From: Sulfurimonas sp. C5
GTDB lineage: Bacteria; Campylobacterota; Campylobacteria; Campylobacterales; Sulfurimonadaceae
Direction: 5' to 3'
Assembly: GCF_029872055.1 (NCBI RefSeq)
Contig: NZ_JARXNQ010000002.1
Location: 248,001-312,000, forward strand
DNA: 64,000 nt
This document shows positions 36,959-46,018 of the stretch, piece after piece (positions within the stretch are counted from its first letter, which is position 1; each line of letters begins with the position of its first letter). Below the pieces are notes generated by a model. It saw nothing but the letters and a program-made list of their open reading frames with translations, did not search any database and was not told where the DNA came from. The position numbers were made by a program, and so were the translations under genes.

Positions 36959-37002
36959 ACGTAGTTTATTGTAAGATACTTCATCTATAAAAGAGATAGG
37001 TG

Positions 37003-38787
37003 ATGGAGCTTACAAAAGATCAAGAGACAAAATTTAAAAAACTCGGTATTAACTCTGTACTGGAATTGGCTTTAACAATTCCATCTTCATATGAGGATTA
37101 CAGAGTTGAGACTTCTCTCCAAACCGCTAAACCGCAAGTGATAGATGCGACTATAGAGTCTGTCTATTGTGCTCCAAACTCTCTACAAATAACTTTTTAT
37201 GCTCACAACTTCGGACATATAATACAAGGTGTCATCTTTAAACCCAAACCTTACATGATGCATGCTTTTAGCGTAGGGCAGAGGGATTATTTTTATGGTT
37301 TAATTGACTGTAAAATGGGACATTGTTCGATGACTATGCCCAAAAAAATTACTCAGATCGGAAAAATCACTGCGAAATACAGATCAAGTTTGCGTAACGA
37401 TGTAATGAACAGACTTGTAAGTGAATTGATTACAAAAGAGAATTTAGTTCAAGCTGGTCTGAAAGAGAAATATGCCCAAGAGATTCTCACACTCCATTTT
37501 CCTGAGCAAGTACCCCAAAAAGAGTTAAGAGAGTTTAGTTTACAGACACTGAAGTATCTTGAACTATTCATCTATCTCTCACAACTGCATAAAAAAAGAA
37601 GATATTTTAAAACATTGGTTACAAAAGAGGGTGAGTATACCTCTTGGACACAAAAGCTTCCTTTTGAACTTACACAAGAACAACAGAGTGCGATCGAAGA
37701 TATTAAAAGTGATTTCTCTAAAGACGTAGCAGCAAGACGTATGATTGTCGGTGATGTTGGAAGCGGAAAAACAATGGTAATTCTTGCAAGTGCCTATATG
37801 ATGCATCCGCAGAAAAGTATATTGATGGCACCTACTACTATCTTAGCAAATCAACTCTTTGAAGAAGCACAAAAGTTTTTAGATCTCAAATGTGTCCTTG
37901 TAACAAATAAGACAAAAAAAGTGGATCTCAATGAATATGATTTTATTATCGGAACACATGCATTGTTATACAGAGAACTGCCTCAGGCAGGATTGGTAAT
38001 GGTAGATGAACAGCATCGCTTTGGAACTGCCCAGAGAAGCTTACTTGAAAAGCTTGTGAGTTCAGGAGAAAAAAAGCCTCACTTTTTACAGTTCTCGGCG
38101 ACACCTATTCCTAGAACACAGGCAATGATTGAAGCATCTCATATAGATGTGAGTTTAATTACATCAACACCGTTTAAAAAAGATATAGATTCCAAAGTAA
38201 TTCACAAAAGTGATTTTAAAGATCTTTTAGAACATATAAACAGTGAGATAGAAAAAAATAATCAAGTACTTTTAGTTTATCCCTTGGTAGAACAGAGTGA
38301 AGTTTTAGAATACCAAAGTATAGATGAAGCAAGAGCCTATTGGGAAAAAAATTTTGATAATGTGTATGTAACTCACGGAAAAGATAAAGAAAAAGAGCAA
38401 GTACTACTTGATTTTCGAGAAAACGGAAATATCTTAATTGCCACTACAGTAGTAGAAGTGGGAATTTCTTTGCCAAGATTGACGACGGTAGTAATTGTAG
38501 GTGCAGAGAGGTTAGGATTGTCAACTTTGCATCAACTTCGAGGTCGTGTGAGTCGTACGGGACTGAAAGGTTATTGTTATTTATATACAAACAGACAAGA
38601 GTCAAAAAGGCTTGAAGAGTTTGTCAAAACGACGAATGGTTTTGACATAGCAAATTTAGATTTACGTTATAGAAAAAGTGGAGACTTGTTAAAAGGTTTA
38701 AATCAAAGTGGAAGCCAGTTTAGATACTTTGACTTCGCACTTGATGAAGATATAGTTCAGGAGGTCAAGAAAGACCTAGTCTATTAA
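37003..38787 (+). CDS. recG: ATP-dependent DNA helicase RecG
   Basis: Branch-migration helicase that reverses stalled replication forks. At 594 residues it is shorter than the E. coli enzyme, as usual in this phylum, with an N-terminal wedge region of about 200 residues. Helicase motifs: GDVGSGKT (Walker A), DEQHRFGTAQR, FSATPIPRT, and ATTVVEVGISLPR followed by AERLGLSTLHQLRGRVSRTG. I start at the ATG at 37003; a GTG lies directly before it. The stop overlaps the convergent hpf stop by four bases. Confidence 0.94.
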   Translation: MELTKDQETKFKKLGINSVLELALTIPSSYEDYRVETSLQTAKPQVIDATIESVYCAPNSLQITFYAHNFGHIIQGVIFKPKPYMMHAFSVGQRDYFYGLIDCKMGHCSMTMPKKITQIGKITAKYRSSLRNDVMNRLVSELITKENLVQAGLKEKYAQEILTLHFPEQVPQKELREFSLQTLKYLELFIYLSQLHKKRRYFKTLVTKEGEYTSWTQKLPFELTQEQQSAIEDIKSDFSKDVAARRMIVGDVGSGKTMVILASAYMMHPQKSILMAPTTILANQLFEEAQKFLDLKCVLVTNKTKKVDLNEYDFIIGTHALLYRELPQAGLVMVDEQHRFGTAQRSLLEKLVSSGEKKPHFLQFSATPIPRTQAMIEASHIDVSLITSTPFKKDIDSKVIHKSDFKDLLEHINSEIEKNNQVLLVYPLVEQSEVLEYQSIDEARAYWEKNFDNVYVTHGKDKEKEQVLLDFRENGNILIATTVVEVGISLPRLTTVVIVGAERLGLSTLHQLRGRVSRTGLKGYCYLYTNRQESKRLEEFVKTTNGFDIANLDLRYRKSGDLLKGLNQSGSQFRYFDFALDEDIVQEVKKDLVY

Positions 38788-39317
38788 TATAGACCAAATT
38801 TCCCGTCGTTTCTTTTATAAAGAACACGAGTTTTGTTTTCATGATCAATGAAAATGTCAAACATTTTTCCAGATTCTTTTAAATCATTTAAAACATCTTC
38901 AACTTCACGAGGTTTATAAAGTTCAAGCTCAACAGGTACAATTTCATCTTCAATCTCTGCAGTAGCTTCTTTAACATCAACATTTTCTGCTTTGATTTCG
39001 TTAAGACCAACTTTGTGATGATCAACTTCTCTGTCATGAAGACGGCGAAGAGCTTTCTCTGAACGCTCTAAAGCAATGTCGATTGCCGCATGAAGATCAG
39101 CATCGTTTTGATTGATAACAATAGTATGTTTTTGCGGTAAATTTAAAACAAATTCAATATTGAAGTGCTCTTTTCCCTTTTTATGCATAGAGCTTGCTAT
39201 TGCATTTGCTGAAATAATATCCATATTGTATTTTTTAAGAGCATCGATAGAGCTAGTCATATGTGCTTTCATAGATTCTGTAAGTTCGATATTTCTACCA
39301 GTTAGAGAGATATTCAT
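38784..39317 (-). CDS. hpf: Ribosome hibernation promoting factor, long form
   Basis: Binds 30S subunits and drives formation of inactive 100S ribosomes in stationary or stressed cells. The 177 residues match the long form. The N-terminal HPF domain (about 1-95) begins MNISLTGRNIELTESMKAHM, and a linker leads to the C-terminal dimerisation domain (about 120-177) with ELYKPREVEDVLNDLKESGK and FIDHENKTRVLYKRNDGKFG. AAAGGAT lies before the ATG. An inverted repeat overlaps the promoter and the leader. Confidence 0.94.
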   Translation of the reverse strand: MNISLTGRNIELTESMKAHMTSSIDALKKYNMDIISANAIASSMHKKGKEHFNIEFVLNLPQKHTIVINQNDADLHAAIDIALERSEKALRRLHDREVDHHKVGLNEIKAENVDVKEATAEIEDEIVPVELELYKPREVEDVLNDLKESGKMFDIFIDHENKTRVLYKRNDGKFGLY

Positions 39318-39318
39318 A

Positions 39319-39354
39319 CTATAATCCTTTGTGTGTATATTACAAAGATTATAG
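39319..39354 (-). promoter_or_regulatory. hpf promoter overlapped by a 13-bp inverted repeat
   Basis: On the minus strand TATAAT (39348-39353) is a good -10 box. It forms part of an imperfect inverted repeat: 39319-39332 pairs with 39342-39354 as 13 base pairs with one bulged base. The repeat reaches from the -10 to the ribosome site, so it may be an operator or a leader hairpin that hides the ribosome site. Confidence 0.5.
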
Positions 39355-39385
39355 CATTAAAAAGTTTAGAAATAACCCATATTAT

Positions 39386-39844
39386 TTAGAGTTTTTGAAT
39401 CGTTCTTCTAAAGTATTTGATTGGCTCTGTAGTGCCTGCAGGATTCCCTGTTACTGTAACATCTATGATTACAGTACCGTCTGACTCTTCAGTCGTAGTA
39501 TTTGCAAATACAGCACCGATTGCTGTTGCATTTGTATCACAATCGCTACCATTAAATGGAATATAGTTCGTGCTAATATTAATGTCATACGTATTGTTAT
39601 ATCTAAAAGATGGAATACTGTTTAAACTACATGGATTAACTTTTGAAAGGACTGACATTGCATATTCAGTAGCTGAACGAGAAAGAATTGTTGCTTGTTC
39701 ATAAAGATAAAGATCTGTAGTTCTTTGAACACCTTGTGATGAAAGTCTTAAAGATAAAGCCAAGATTGTAGAGATAATAACGATCACAAATATAGCCATA
39801 ATCATAGCCATACCGTTTCTTAAAATACTGTTTTTTCTTTGCAT
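39386..39844 (-). CDS. PilX/MshP-like minor pilin-associated protein
   Basis: Membrane-anchored protein of 152 residues with the layout of PilX/MshP/GspK-type minor pilins: a short basic N-terminus, NGMAMIMAIFVIVIISTILA as the hydrophobic helix, then LYLYEQATILSRSATEYAM, the usual amphipathic continuation. The globular C-terminal part has two cysteines (NPCSL, GSDCDT), possibly a disulfide. The prepilin Glu at position 5 is not clear, as in other PilX/MshP members. It is the last of four overlapping minus-strand genes that end with this one. Confidence 0.7.
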   Translation of the reverse strand: MQRKNSILRNGMAMIMAIFVIVIISTILALSLRLSSQGVQRTTDLYLYEQATILSRSATEYAMSVLSKVNPCSLNSIPSFRYNNTYDINISTNYIPFNGSDCDTNATAIGAVFANTTTEESDGTVIIDVTVTGNPAGTTEPIKYFRRTIQKL

Positions 39845-40710
39845 AATGCATATTCTCCATTTTCATCTTTTAGCAAATCGCTTTTTGCACAAACCTGGAT
39901 TTTTATGAGTGCACCAGCTGAACGAAATCTAAAAGCACTAATATCTTCAGCAAGTAAAACTCTTTTTCCACTTGTATATGCTTCTCCTTGCCATGGTTGA
40001 TAATCATAGTAAAAATAAAGATCACCCATTTTTGTTGCATTATTGTAGTTTTCTAGTCTAACTGCATTAGCTGTCCACGTGAGTTTGTAATATTCAGAAA
40101 TTTCTTTTCCTGAAAAATTAGAACCATTAGGAGCTAAAGTGTCATTTACTCCTGTTGTTTGAATTGGATGAAGAGTTTCATCTTGATTTGCGATTGCTCC
40201 ATTGTATCCCCACGGATTTGTAAAAGAGAACTTTGAATCAATAAAATAGATTGCAGAATCATTAAGAGTGGAATCGCTTAAATTTGAAATTAGGGCACTA
40301 ACTCCTCCAAAGTCACTACCAGGGGATACTAAAGCATTATTTGTACTACTAGTAAGATCTATAACACCACTCCATAAAGGGAAGGTTGTACCCCTAAAGC
40401 CATCATCATCTGCTGCTATCCATTCTAAAACGTCTGCGTTGTCATCACTTATTCCACCATGTATATAGTTCCAAGTTCCTGCTGTGGTATTAATTGCCCG
40501 AGAAGATTTTTTGATACGAAATTCTAATCTTTTTGCAATAAATTCAACGGCTGTTTCACTTCTTGACTGCAAATCATCATTGACTTTAGTAAAGATAAAA
40601 TTACTATATGCCCGTGCTAAAAACTCTACACCATATGTACCAAGAAAACCCATGACAACAATAACAAATATCAGTTCAAGCATTGTAAATGCAGCACGTT
40701 TTTTCATCAT
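39820..40710 (-). CDS. Prepilin-type minor pilin, MshO/PilW/GspJ-like
   Basis: A 296-residue protein with a class III prepilin signal: MMKKRAAFTMLELIFVIVVMG, with peptidase cleavage expected before FTMLE and Glu at position 5 of the mature form. The size and the long globular domain, with a late AFRFRSAGALIKIQVCAKSD strand pair, match MshO/PilW minor pilins. It overlaps the upstream gene by ATGA and the downstream gene by 25 bases. The processed product would be assembled near the tip of a type IV pilus or a pseudopilus. Confidence 0.75.
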   Translation of the reverse strand: MMKKRAAFTMLELIFVIVVMGFLGTYGVEFLARAYSNFIFTKVNDDLQSRSETAVEFIAKRLEFRIKKSSRAINTTAGTWNYIHGGISDDNADVLEWIAADDDGFRGTTFPLWSGVIDLTSSTNNALVSPGSDFGGVSALISNLSDSTLNDSAIYFIDSKFSFTNPWGYNGAIANQDETLHPIQTTGVNDTLAPNGSNFSGKEISEYYKLTWTANAVRLENYNNATKMGDLYFYYDYQPWQGEAYTSGKRVLLAEDISAFRFRSAGALIKIQVCAKSDLLKDENGEYALCKEKTVF

Positions 40711-41321
40711 GGTAAAGTCCTCTTCGCTATATCAATATCTCCAATATTAGCACTGTATGCTCTTAAGGTAGTTATTATATTTGCACTATTGTCTCTTATA
40801 GTCAGTGCAATCTCTTTTAGATCTGCATTATTTGCAGTATTACCAAATTGTAAACCACCAAGGTTAGATTGTGTAACATTAACAGTTGCATAATATCCTG
40901 CTTTATAAGTAGCACCTGAAGGTGCATTAAGTATTACATTTTGATTATTCCACGTATTTTCTAAACTATCAAGTGTATTTACAGTAGGATTGTTACTAAC
41001 GCTTATAGCAAGATCACTCAAACATCTTCTATTAACATGTCCTATTCTTTTGTTGGGAGTACTTGCAATACAACCTGATGTATTAATTACTCTTGATAAA
41101 TCACCTGATATACTTTCATCAAATTGAGAATTTTCATCCCAATAATAAGCCATTGATTCATTTAAAATAGTTTCAGAAGCAAAAATAGCTTCTTGAACAA
41201 TACTGGCTTCTGTATTTTTATCTGCAGTTTGTGTCATTACTGGTAATGATACAATTGCAATAGACATGACAACAATGGCAAAGATAAGTTCGATCATTGT
41301 AAAGGCAGGTTTTTTTACCAC
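40707..41321 (-). CDS. Prepilin-type minor pilin, MshD/PilV/GspI-like
   Basis: A 204-residue protein with the prepilin signal KKPAFTMIELIFAIVVMSIA and Glu5 in the processed form. The start is a GTG, eight bases from a perfect AGGAGG (41327-41332, minus strand) that lies inside the end of the large upstream gene. The globular part carries one cysteine pair (SGCIAS and RRCLSD). The order with its neighbours follows the mshD-mshO-mshP order of MSHA pilus operons. Confidence 0.75.
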   Translation of the reverse strand: MVKKPAFTMIELIFAIVVMSIAIVSLPVMTQTADKNTEASIVQEAIFASETILNESMAYYWDENSQFDESISGDLSRVINTSGCIASTPNKRIGHVNRRCLSDLAISVSNNPTVNTLDSLENTWNNQNVILNAPSGATYKAGYYATVNVTQSNLGGLQFGNTANNADLKEIALTIRDNSANIITTLRAYSANIGDIDIAKRTLP

Positions 41322-44300
41322 ATTATCCTCCTATCTGTTGAAGGTGCAATTTTCGTATCAGTTGTACTGTCTTCTTCATATTTACCACTCCAATCACTAT
41401 TTCCCATAAATTCAACTGTAAATTGATTTGTAGTTGCACCTGCATTGGTTTCATTATAAATTAACCATGGAGAAGATTGCATTTGCATTACAGCGTCATA
41501 TGGTAAGCCATTGTTTCCATTATATTGTAGTTTGGTTTCATAAGTGAAATTATTTATAAGTGTCCGAGCAGTTTCAGCAACGTTGTTATAATTGACTTCA
41601 GAAATAGTACCAACTATACCATCAACACCAGGTGTATTTAAACCTGAAACAATATTACGATCATGATAAGGATTTGTCCACCATCTTATATCATTAGTTT
41701 GGATTGACCCAAGAGGAAGATTATTATTGACAGTATTTCCTGGAGAACATACTATACCTGGATCACGAGGGTTACAATATATTGAAAAATATACAAGAGC
41801 TTGAGTTTTATGTACATTACTTGCATCATTACCTGTAGTACATGGAGTACCATTACAAAGTACCGTTACTTTTGGAGCTATTGTTTTTCCATAATAGTGA
41901 TGAACAAGTTTATTTACTGTTCTATTACCATCAGCAAAATTATTACTATCTAAATCTGCTGTAAATTTATGAGCTGAATCATTGATATCTAATCTTGTAT
42001 AATTAATATTTTCAGGATTAATGGCACGACTGACATTTCTATCAAAATTGATATTTGTTCTAAGTTTAAGAGAACCATTAAGCGTTTTCGTCCAATATGT
42101 AGACGGTAGTACAACAGAGATATTTTTATTCATATTACCTGGTGCAATAGTGCCATTTTGATCATAAACTTTAATATCTGTTGCATTTAAGTCATTTAAA
42201 TTATAACGTAGTTGAAGAAGTGGAGAACTTGTGCTGCTTTTACTTATTTTAAAAGCTGTGTCTTCTGAATAACATTGAGTCACATAATTGCTAAGTGCAG
42301 CAGCACCATCTGCGCCATGAGCTTGAATAATAGAATTAAGGTGGACAGATATAGTTGGATTAGAATCAATGTTGGCCATATAGATAAATGGTTGTTCAGC
42401 GGTTGTTTTATTACTGTCACCTACAGTTACGGTATTTGTTATATCAAACTGATAAGGATGAAAAGCAATGCTGATATCTTTATATACTATATTATTGTCA
42501 GGATTTGTATGTACGCTGCTTATATTACAGCCATTTAAGTTATCAAACTGTGAAGTGCTTGCAGCATAATTACTGTTTAAGACACAATCTGGTCCACTTG
42601 CAAAATGAGCTGATGAATGATGAGCAGGGGGAATACTATCTACAGAAGTCCAACTAGTATCTTCTAAATGTAATAGATAATTTCCTACTTGGTAAATTGA
42701 ACCATCTGTATCGTAACTTTCTCCGTTAGCCATTTTGATAGTGATATTGTGCTCATTTGTATCATTACACCCCGATACATCTTTGGCAGCAGGCGGAGAC
42801 CAAACATAGGTTGCTTTTGTACCATTAGTAGTAGATAAAAATACATTATATCCAGCTGAAGCATTATTATTTAGATGGTTTGTTGCATTTATATCTAAAG
42901 TATAGTTATAGCCAGATGCTAAATTGAGTGTAGTTAATAACGGTGACGTAACACCAGAAAGATTGTTTGTAAGTCTAATACCTGGATTAGTAGTTTGATT
43001 TTGATCATCAATATGTATTAAAAAAGCTTCGGGTCTGATAGCGAAATTATCTCTTGCACAAACTAAATTAGTATTATAACCGTACACACACTTCATACAA
43101 ATATCTAGTTCGGGTTTAGTCATTGCTGAATTAAAGTTAGTACCTGCATTACTACACCATTGAGCAATCGTATCGTTACCTTGTGCGATATCTGCTAAAC
43201 AGTCACCTTTTTTTACTGCATCCGGGAAGTTAAGAACATTCCAACGGACCTCACCGTTCTTTGTTACTTTTTCGAGTTGAAGAATTGAACCGTTACCATC
43301 ATCAAAGAAAGCAATTCTAAGTGCTGCATTTTCTGCAGCTTGAGCATTAAATTGTACATCTCCAGTATTTAAAGGAGTAGTTGATGAATTATCAAAAACT
43401 ACCCAGACACGATCACTAATACTATTAGCTGATTCACTACATGTAGCTGCTGTGTCATGGAAGGCATTAAGATCAAGAATATCAATACCAACAACGGTTG
43501 TTACAGGTATTAAATCATGCAGATCTGTGCTATTTGCATCAACAGCAGCTACACTAAGATTTCCAGTCCTTCCTGTTATTTGCGTGTTGAGATTGTAATA
43601 ATAGTCGGTGTCATTAGTGTATAGACCGTTTTCTATAACATTAAAACGTCCATACACAGGCGTAAAAGCAGAGTTTCCACCTCCACACATAGGTATATCA
43701 GAATCTATTAAACTTGATCTTGGAATAGTTATACTTTGTGTTAAAGAGAGAGGAATAGTAATATCGTAATCAATACGTGCTTTTATTGGTAAATTTAAGC
43801 TGCTTGATAATGGATTTAAAGAAAAATAAGTATAAAAATATTCAAATGCTCCAAATGATGAGACAGGAATGTTCTGAATATAACTATTACTCACTGAAAG
43901 AGTACTGTCATCGATATGTGTTTCATAAAGGCTTCCCGGATCAGTTACATAAACACTTTGTGGAGCATAAATAGCCTGTGAGGTATTAATATCTAAAACA
44001 TTCACTTTGATATTACTTGTAGTAATTTCTGATTGTTGTGTATTTTTGAAATACATAGCAACTTGAATAGGATCATTTGGAGTTACATTGTCAGCACTAA
44101 TATAAGGGCCCATCACAGGATCGAAACCAGCTGTAAGATAAATACCGTTTTGTTTATACGAATAGTCATAACATAAACTTGGTTCACGTAAACCATTTAT
44201 CTTATTAATAAAAACACCAGTATCCCAGAGAGCATCAGATGTATCAGCAAGTGCCATCTTGAAATGATATGTTTCCCCTGGTGTTAAGTTATCTAAAGTT

Positions 44301-45061
44301 GCATGCAGGGTGTGTGTTAATCCATCATATTCAACAAGTACAGGTGATGTTCCACCATTGTTATTACCGTCATTGTCAATAAAATAAGCACTATTTGTTA
44401 AAATTTGAGGAGTAGCATCATCATAAGCCCCAACGGAGCCATTATTAACATTATTTACGGTAACAGGTGCATAATTATTTATATTATTAATAGTTACATA
44501 TGTCTGATTATCTACTACTCTTGCAATATTGTATGTTTGATTTAAATCTCCACCAGAGACAAAAAATCCAAAAGTATCATTAAATTGTGAACCAACATAC
44601 TCATTGTATTCTTCAGAAGCAAATTGATAATCTATTAATAAAAGTCGTGTATTCTCATCCAATGTAACATCAAATTCAAAAATAACAGGATTGTAAATAG
44701 CACCACTATCAATGGCAGTTAAATCTGGATCATTATATGTACCAGACTCTTGGATAGACGTATTCCAAGTACTGTTAGTTGTAAAAGACTCTTGGACATT
44801 CATCCCTGTTAAGATAATTCCTTCGTCAAGTTCTAAATTAGCTCCATTAATACCATTAGAAAAAATACCTACTTGCTTCCCATTTCCATGAGTAATTACA
44901 GGATTGCTAATTGTAATTCCAATACCTTGAATTTTATTTGCTAATTCAGTTGCAGTTACATTGTAAGAACAATTTGCAGTTGTCCCTATACAACTAGTTG
45001 CAGCAGATAAAAAAGATGTTAAAGAACTGAGTATCATTAATAATTTTAGTAACTTTTTCAT
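41315..45061 (-). CDS. Large surface protein: choice-of-anchor L domain plus MshQ-like (DUF6701-type) region
   Basis: A 1248-residue secreted protein, first gene of the minor pilin operon. The signal peptide is KKLLKLLMILSSLTSFLSA. Residues about 24-300 match the choice-of-anchor L domain of surface proteins: FEFDVTLDENTRLLLIDYQF, ASEEYNEYVGSQFNDTFGFF, ITINNINN-type repeats, PGETYHFKMALADTSDALWD. Residues about 300-640 are beta-rich. The motif CARDNFAIRPEAF near 667 resembles the DUF6701 region of MshQ, the large protein at the end of MSHA pilus operons; the remainder to 1248 would be this region. No LPxTG or autotransporter barrel is seen. I infer an adhesin displayed by, or at the tip of, a type IV pilus built with the three minor pilins. 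Confidence 0.7.
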   Translation of the reverse strand: MKKLLKLLMILSSLTSFLSAATSCIGTTANCSYNVTATELANKIQGIGITISNPVITHGNGKQVGIFSNGINGANLELDEGIILTGMNVQESFTTNSTWNTSIQESGTYNDPDLTAIDSGAIYNPVIFEFDVTLDENTRLLLIDYQFASEEYNEYVGSQFNDTFGFFVSGGDLNQTYNIARVVDNQTYVTINNINNYAPVTVNNVNNGSVGAYDDATPQILTNSAYFIDNDGNNNGGTSPVLVEYDGLTHTLHATLDNLTPGETYHFKMALADTSDALWDTGVFINKINGLREPSLCYDYSYKQNGIYLTAGFDPVMGPYISADNVTPNDPIQVAMYFKNTQQSEITTSNIKVNVLDINTSQAIYAPQSVYVTDPGSLYETHIDDSTLSVSNSYIQNIPVSSFGAFEYFYTYFSLNPLSSSLNLPIKARIDYDITIPLSLTQSITIPRSSLIDSDIPMCGGGNSAFTPVYGRFNVIENGLYTNDTDYYYNLNTQITGRTGNLSVAAVDANSTDLHDLIPVTTVVGIDILDLNAFHDTAATCSESANSISDRVWVVFDNSSTTPLNTGDVQFNAQAAENAALRIAFFDDGNGSILQLEKVTKNGEVRWNVLNFPDAVKKGDCLADIAQGNDTIAQWCSNAGTNFNSAMTKPELDICMKCVYGYNTNLVCARDNFAIRPEAFLIHIDDQNQTTNPGIRLTNNLSGVTSPLLTTLNLASGYNYTLDINATNHLNNNASAGYNVFLSTTNGTKATYVWSPPAAKDVSGCNDTNEHNITIKMANGESYDTDGSIYQVGNYLLHLEDTSWTSVDSIPPAHHSSAHFASGPDCVLNSNYAASTSQFDNLNGCNISSVHTNPDNNIVYKDISIAFHPYQFDITNTVTVGDSNKTTAEQPFIYMANIDSNPTISVHLNSIIQAHGADGAAALSNYVTQCYSEDTAFKISKSSTSSPLLQLRYNLNDLNATDIKVYDQNGTIAPGNMNKNISVVLPSTYWTKTLNGSLKLRTNINFDRNVSRAINPENINYTRLDINDSAHKFTADLDSNNFADGNRTVNKLVHHYYGKTIAPKVTVLCNGTPCTTGNDASNVHKTQALVYFSIYCNPRDPGIVCSPGNTVNNNLPLGSIQTNDIRWWTNPYHDRNIVSGLNTPGVDGIVGTISEVNYNNVAETARTLINNFTYETKLQYNGNNGLPYDAVMQMQSSPWLIYNETNAGATTNQFTVEFMGNSDWSGKYEEDSTTDTKIAPSTDRRIMW

Positions 45062-45088
45062 AGATGCTCCCTTTTTTAGTGAGAAAAT

Positions 45089-45115
45089 TACTGCACCCTA
45101 ATAATGGGCTCAGTA
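45089..45115 (-). promoter_or_regulatory. Leader hairpin before the pilus adhesin gene
   Basis: TACTG and CAGTA flank ACCC and GGGC arms around a seven-base loop, giving about nine pairs with one mismatch. The AAAAGGGAGC ribosome site lies between it and the gene start. A possible -10 (TATACT, minus strand) is at 45162-45167. The gap 45062-45265 otherwise holds only promoter sequence for this gene and bamD, including TATAAT at 45189-45194 on plus. Confidence 0.35.
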
Positions 45116-45265
45116 GCGAATAACAGTTGTTTAATCTTAAATTTTCGTACTTTCTTACTTAAGTATAGCTTAATTAATTTTAAACTAATATAATTATTTC
45201 CATTTAAACACTATTATATATCTTTTAGATAAAATAACAATCTAATTAGAAACTAGGAATATTTT

Positions 45266-46006
45266 ATGCAACGTCTATATAAGCTTTTCTTTACATCTGT
45301 AAGTGTGATTTTACTTTTCAGTGCTTGTTCATCAAAAGATATTGATGAATACAACAAACCGGCAGTATATTGGTATGAGCAGATTATAAATTCTATTTCA
45401 GATGGAAATTTAGATAAAGCTGATGATTATTATGCATCTTTGCAAGGTGAGCATATTGGTTCTCCTCTTTTGCCAGAAGCGACAATGATTTTGGCAATTG
45501 CACACATGTACGATGGTGAATATTTGTTAAGTGAGCATTTTTTGGATGAGTACATTAAAAGATATGCTAATGAGAATGAAAGAGAATTCGCAGAATTTTT
45601 AAAGATTAAGGCAAAATATCTGTCATTACCGAATCCAAGACGTGATCAGGTACTTATTCAAGATGCAATCAAGGAGGCTGAAGCATTTAAGAGAAATTAT
45701 CCAAAATCGGATTATTATGCTTTAGTAGATTCAATGCTTACTAAACTATATCTTTCCGAAGCTGCTTTAAATGAAACAATAGCTTTACTGTATGACAGGA
45801 TAGATAAATATAAATCTGCCGAGTATTATAGAAATATTAAACCTGAACCATGGATCAACTGGAATGAAGTTGAACGTGCAAATACTCCATGGTATAGAGA
45901 ATGGTTTGAAGGTGATGGTACGGCGAGTTGGTATGGCTTTTTAATCCCTGATACACAAAGTGTAGTTTCAAGAAATTCTGTACAAGATACAAATACGACA
46001 AAATAA
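45266..46006 (+). CDS. bamD: Outer-membrane assembly lipoprotein BamD
   Basis: Lipoprotein of the BAM complex that inserts barrel proteins in the outer membrane (246 residues). The lipobox LLFSAC puts the lipidated cysteine at residue 21. The body is a set of TPR-type helices (PAVYWYEQIINSISDGNLDK, LLPEATMILAIAHMYDGEYL), as in BamD/ComL. The acidic, tryptophan-rich C-terminus (NWNEVERANTPWYREWFEG) is an extension. lon follows after 12 bases; the same pair occurs in Helicobacter. Confidence 0.88.
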   Translation: MQRLYKLFFTSVSVILLFSACSSKDIDEYNKPAVYWYEQIINSISDGNLDKADDYYASLQGEHIGSPLLPEATMILAIAHMYDGEYLLSEHFLDEYIKRYANENEREFAEFLKIKAKYLSLPNPRRDQVLIQDAIKEAEAFKRNYPKSDYYALVDSMLTKLYLSEAALNETIALLYDRIDKYKSAEYYRNIKPEPWINWNEVERANTPWYREWFEGDGTASWYGFLIPDTQSVVSRNSVQDTNTTK

Positions 46007-46018
46007 GGATGACTAGAG

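Noticed and set aside
39355-39385. Terminator between the pilin operon and hpf
   Set aside because: Only a six-pair A/T stem with a short T stretch; too weak to call.
45062-45170. Cyclic di-GMP or other riboswitch in the leader of the pilus adhesin gene
   Set aside because: Only a single small hairpin is present; the conserved bases of the c-di-GMP-I aptamer are not seen.
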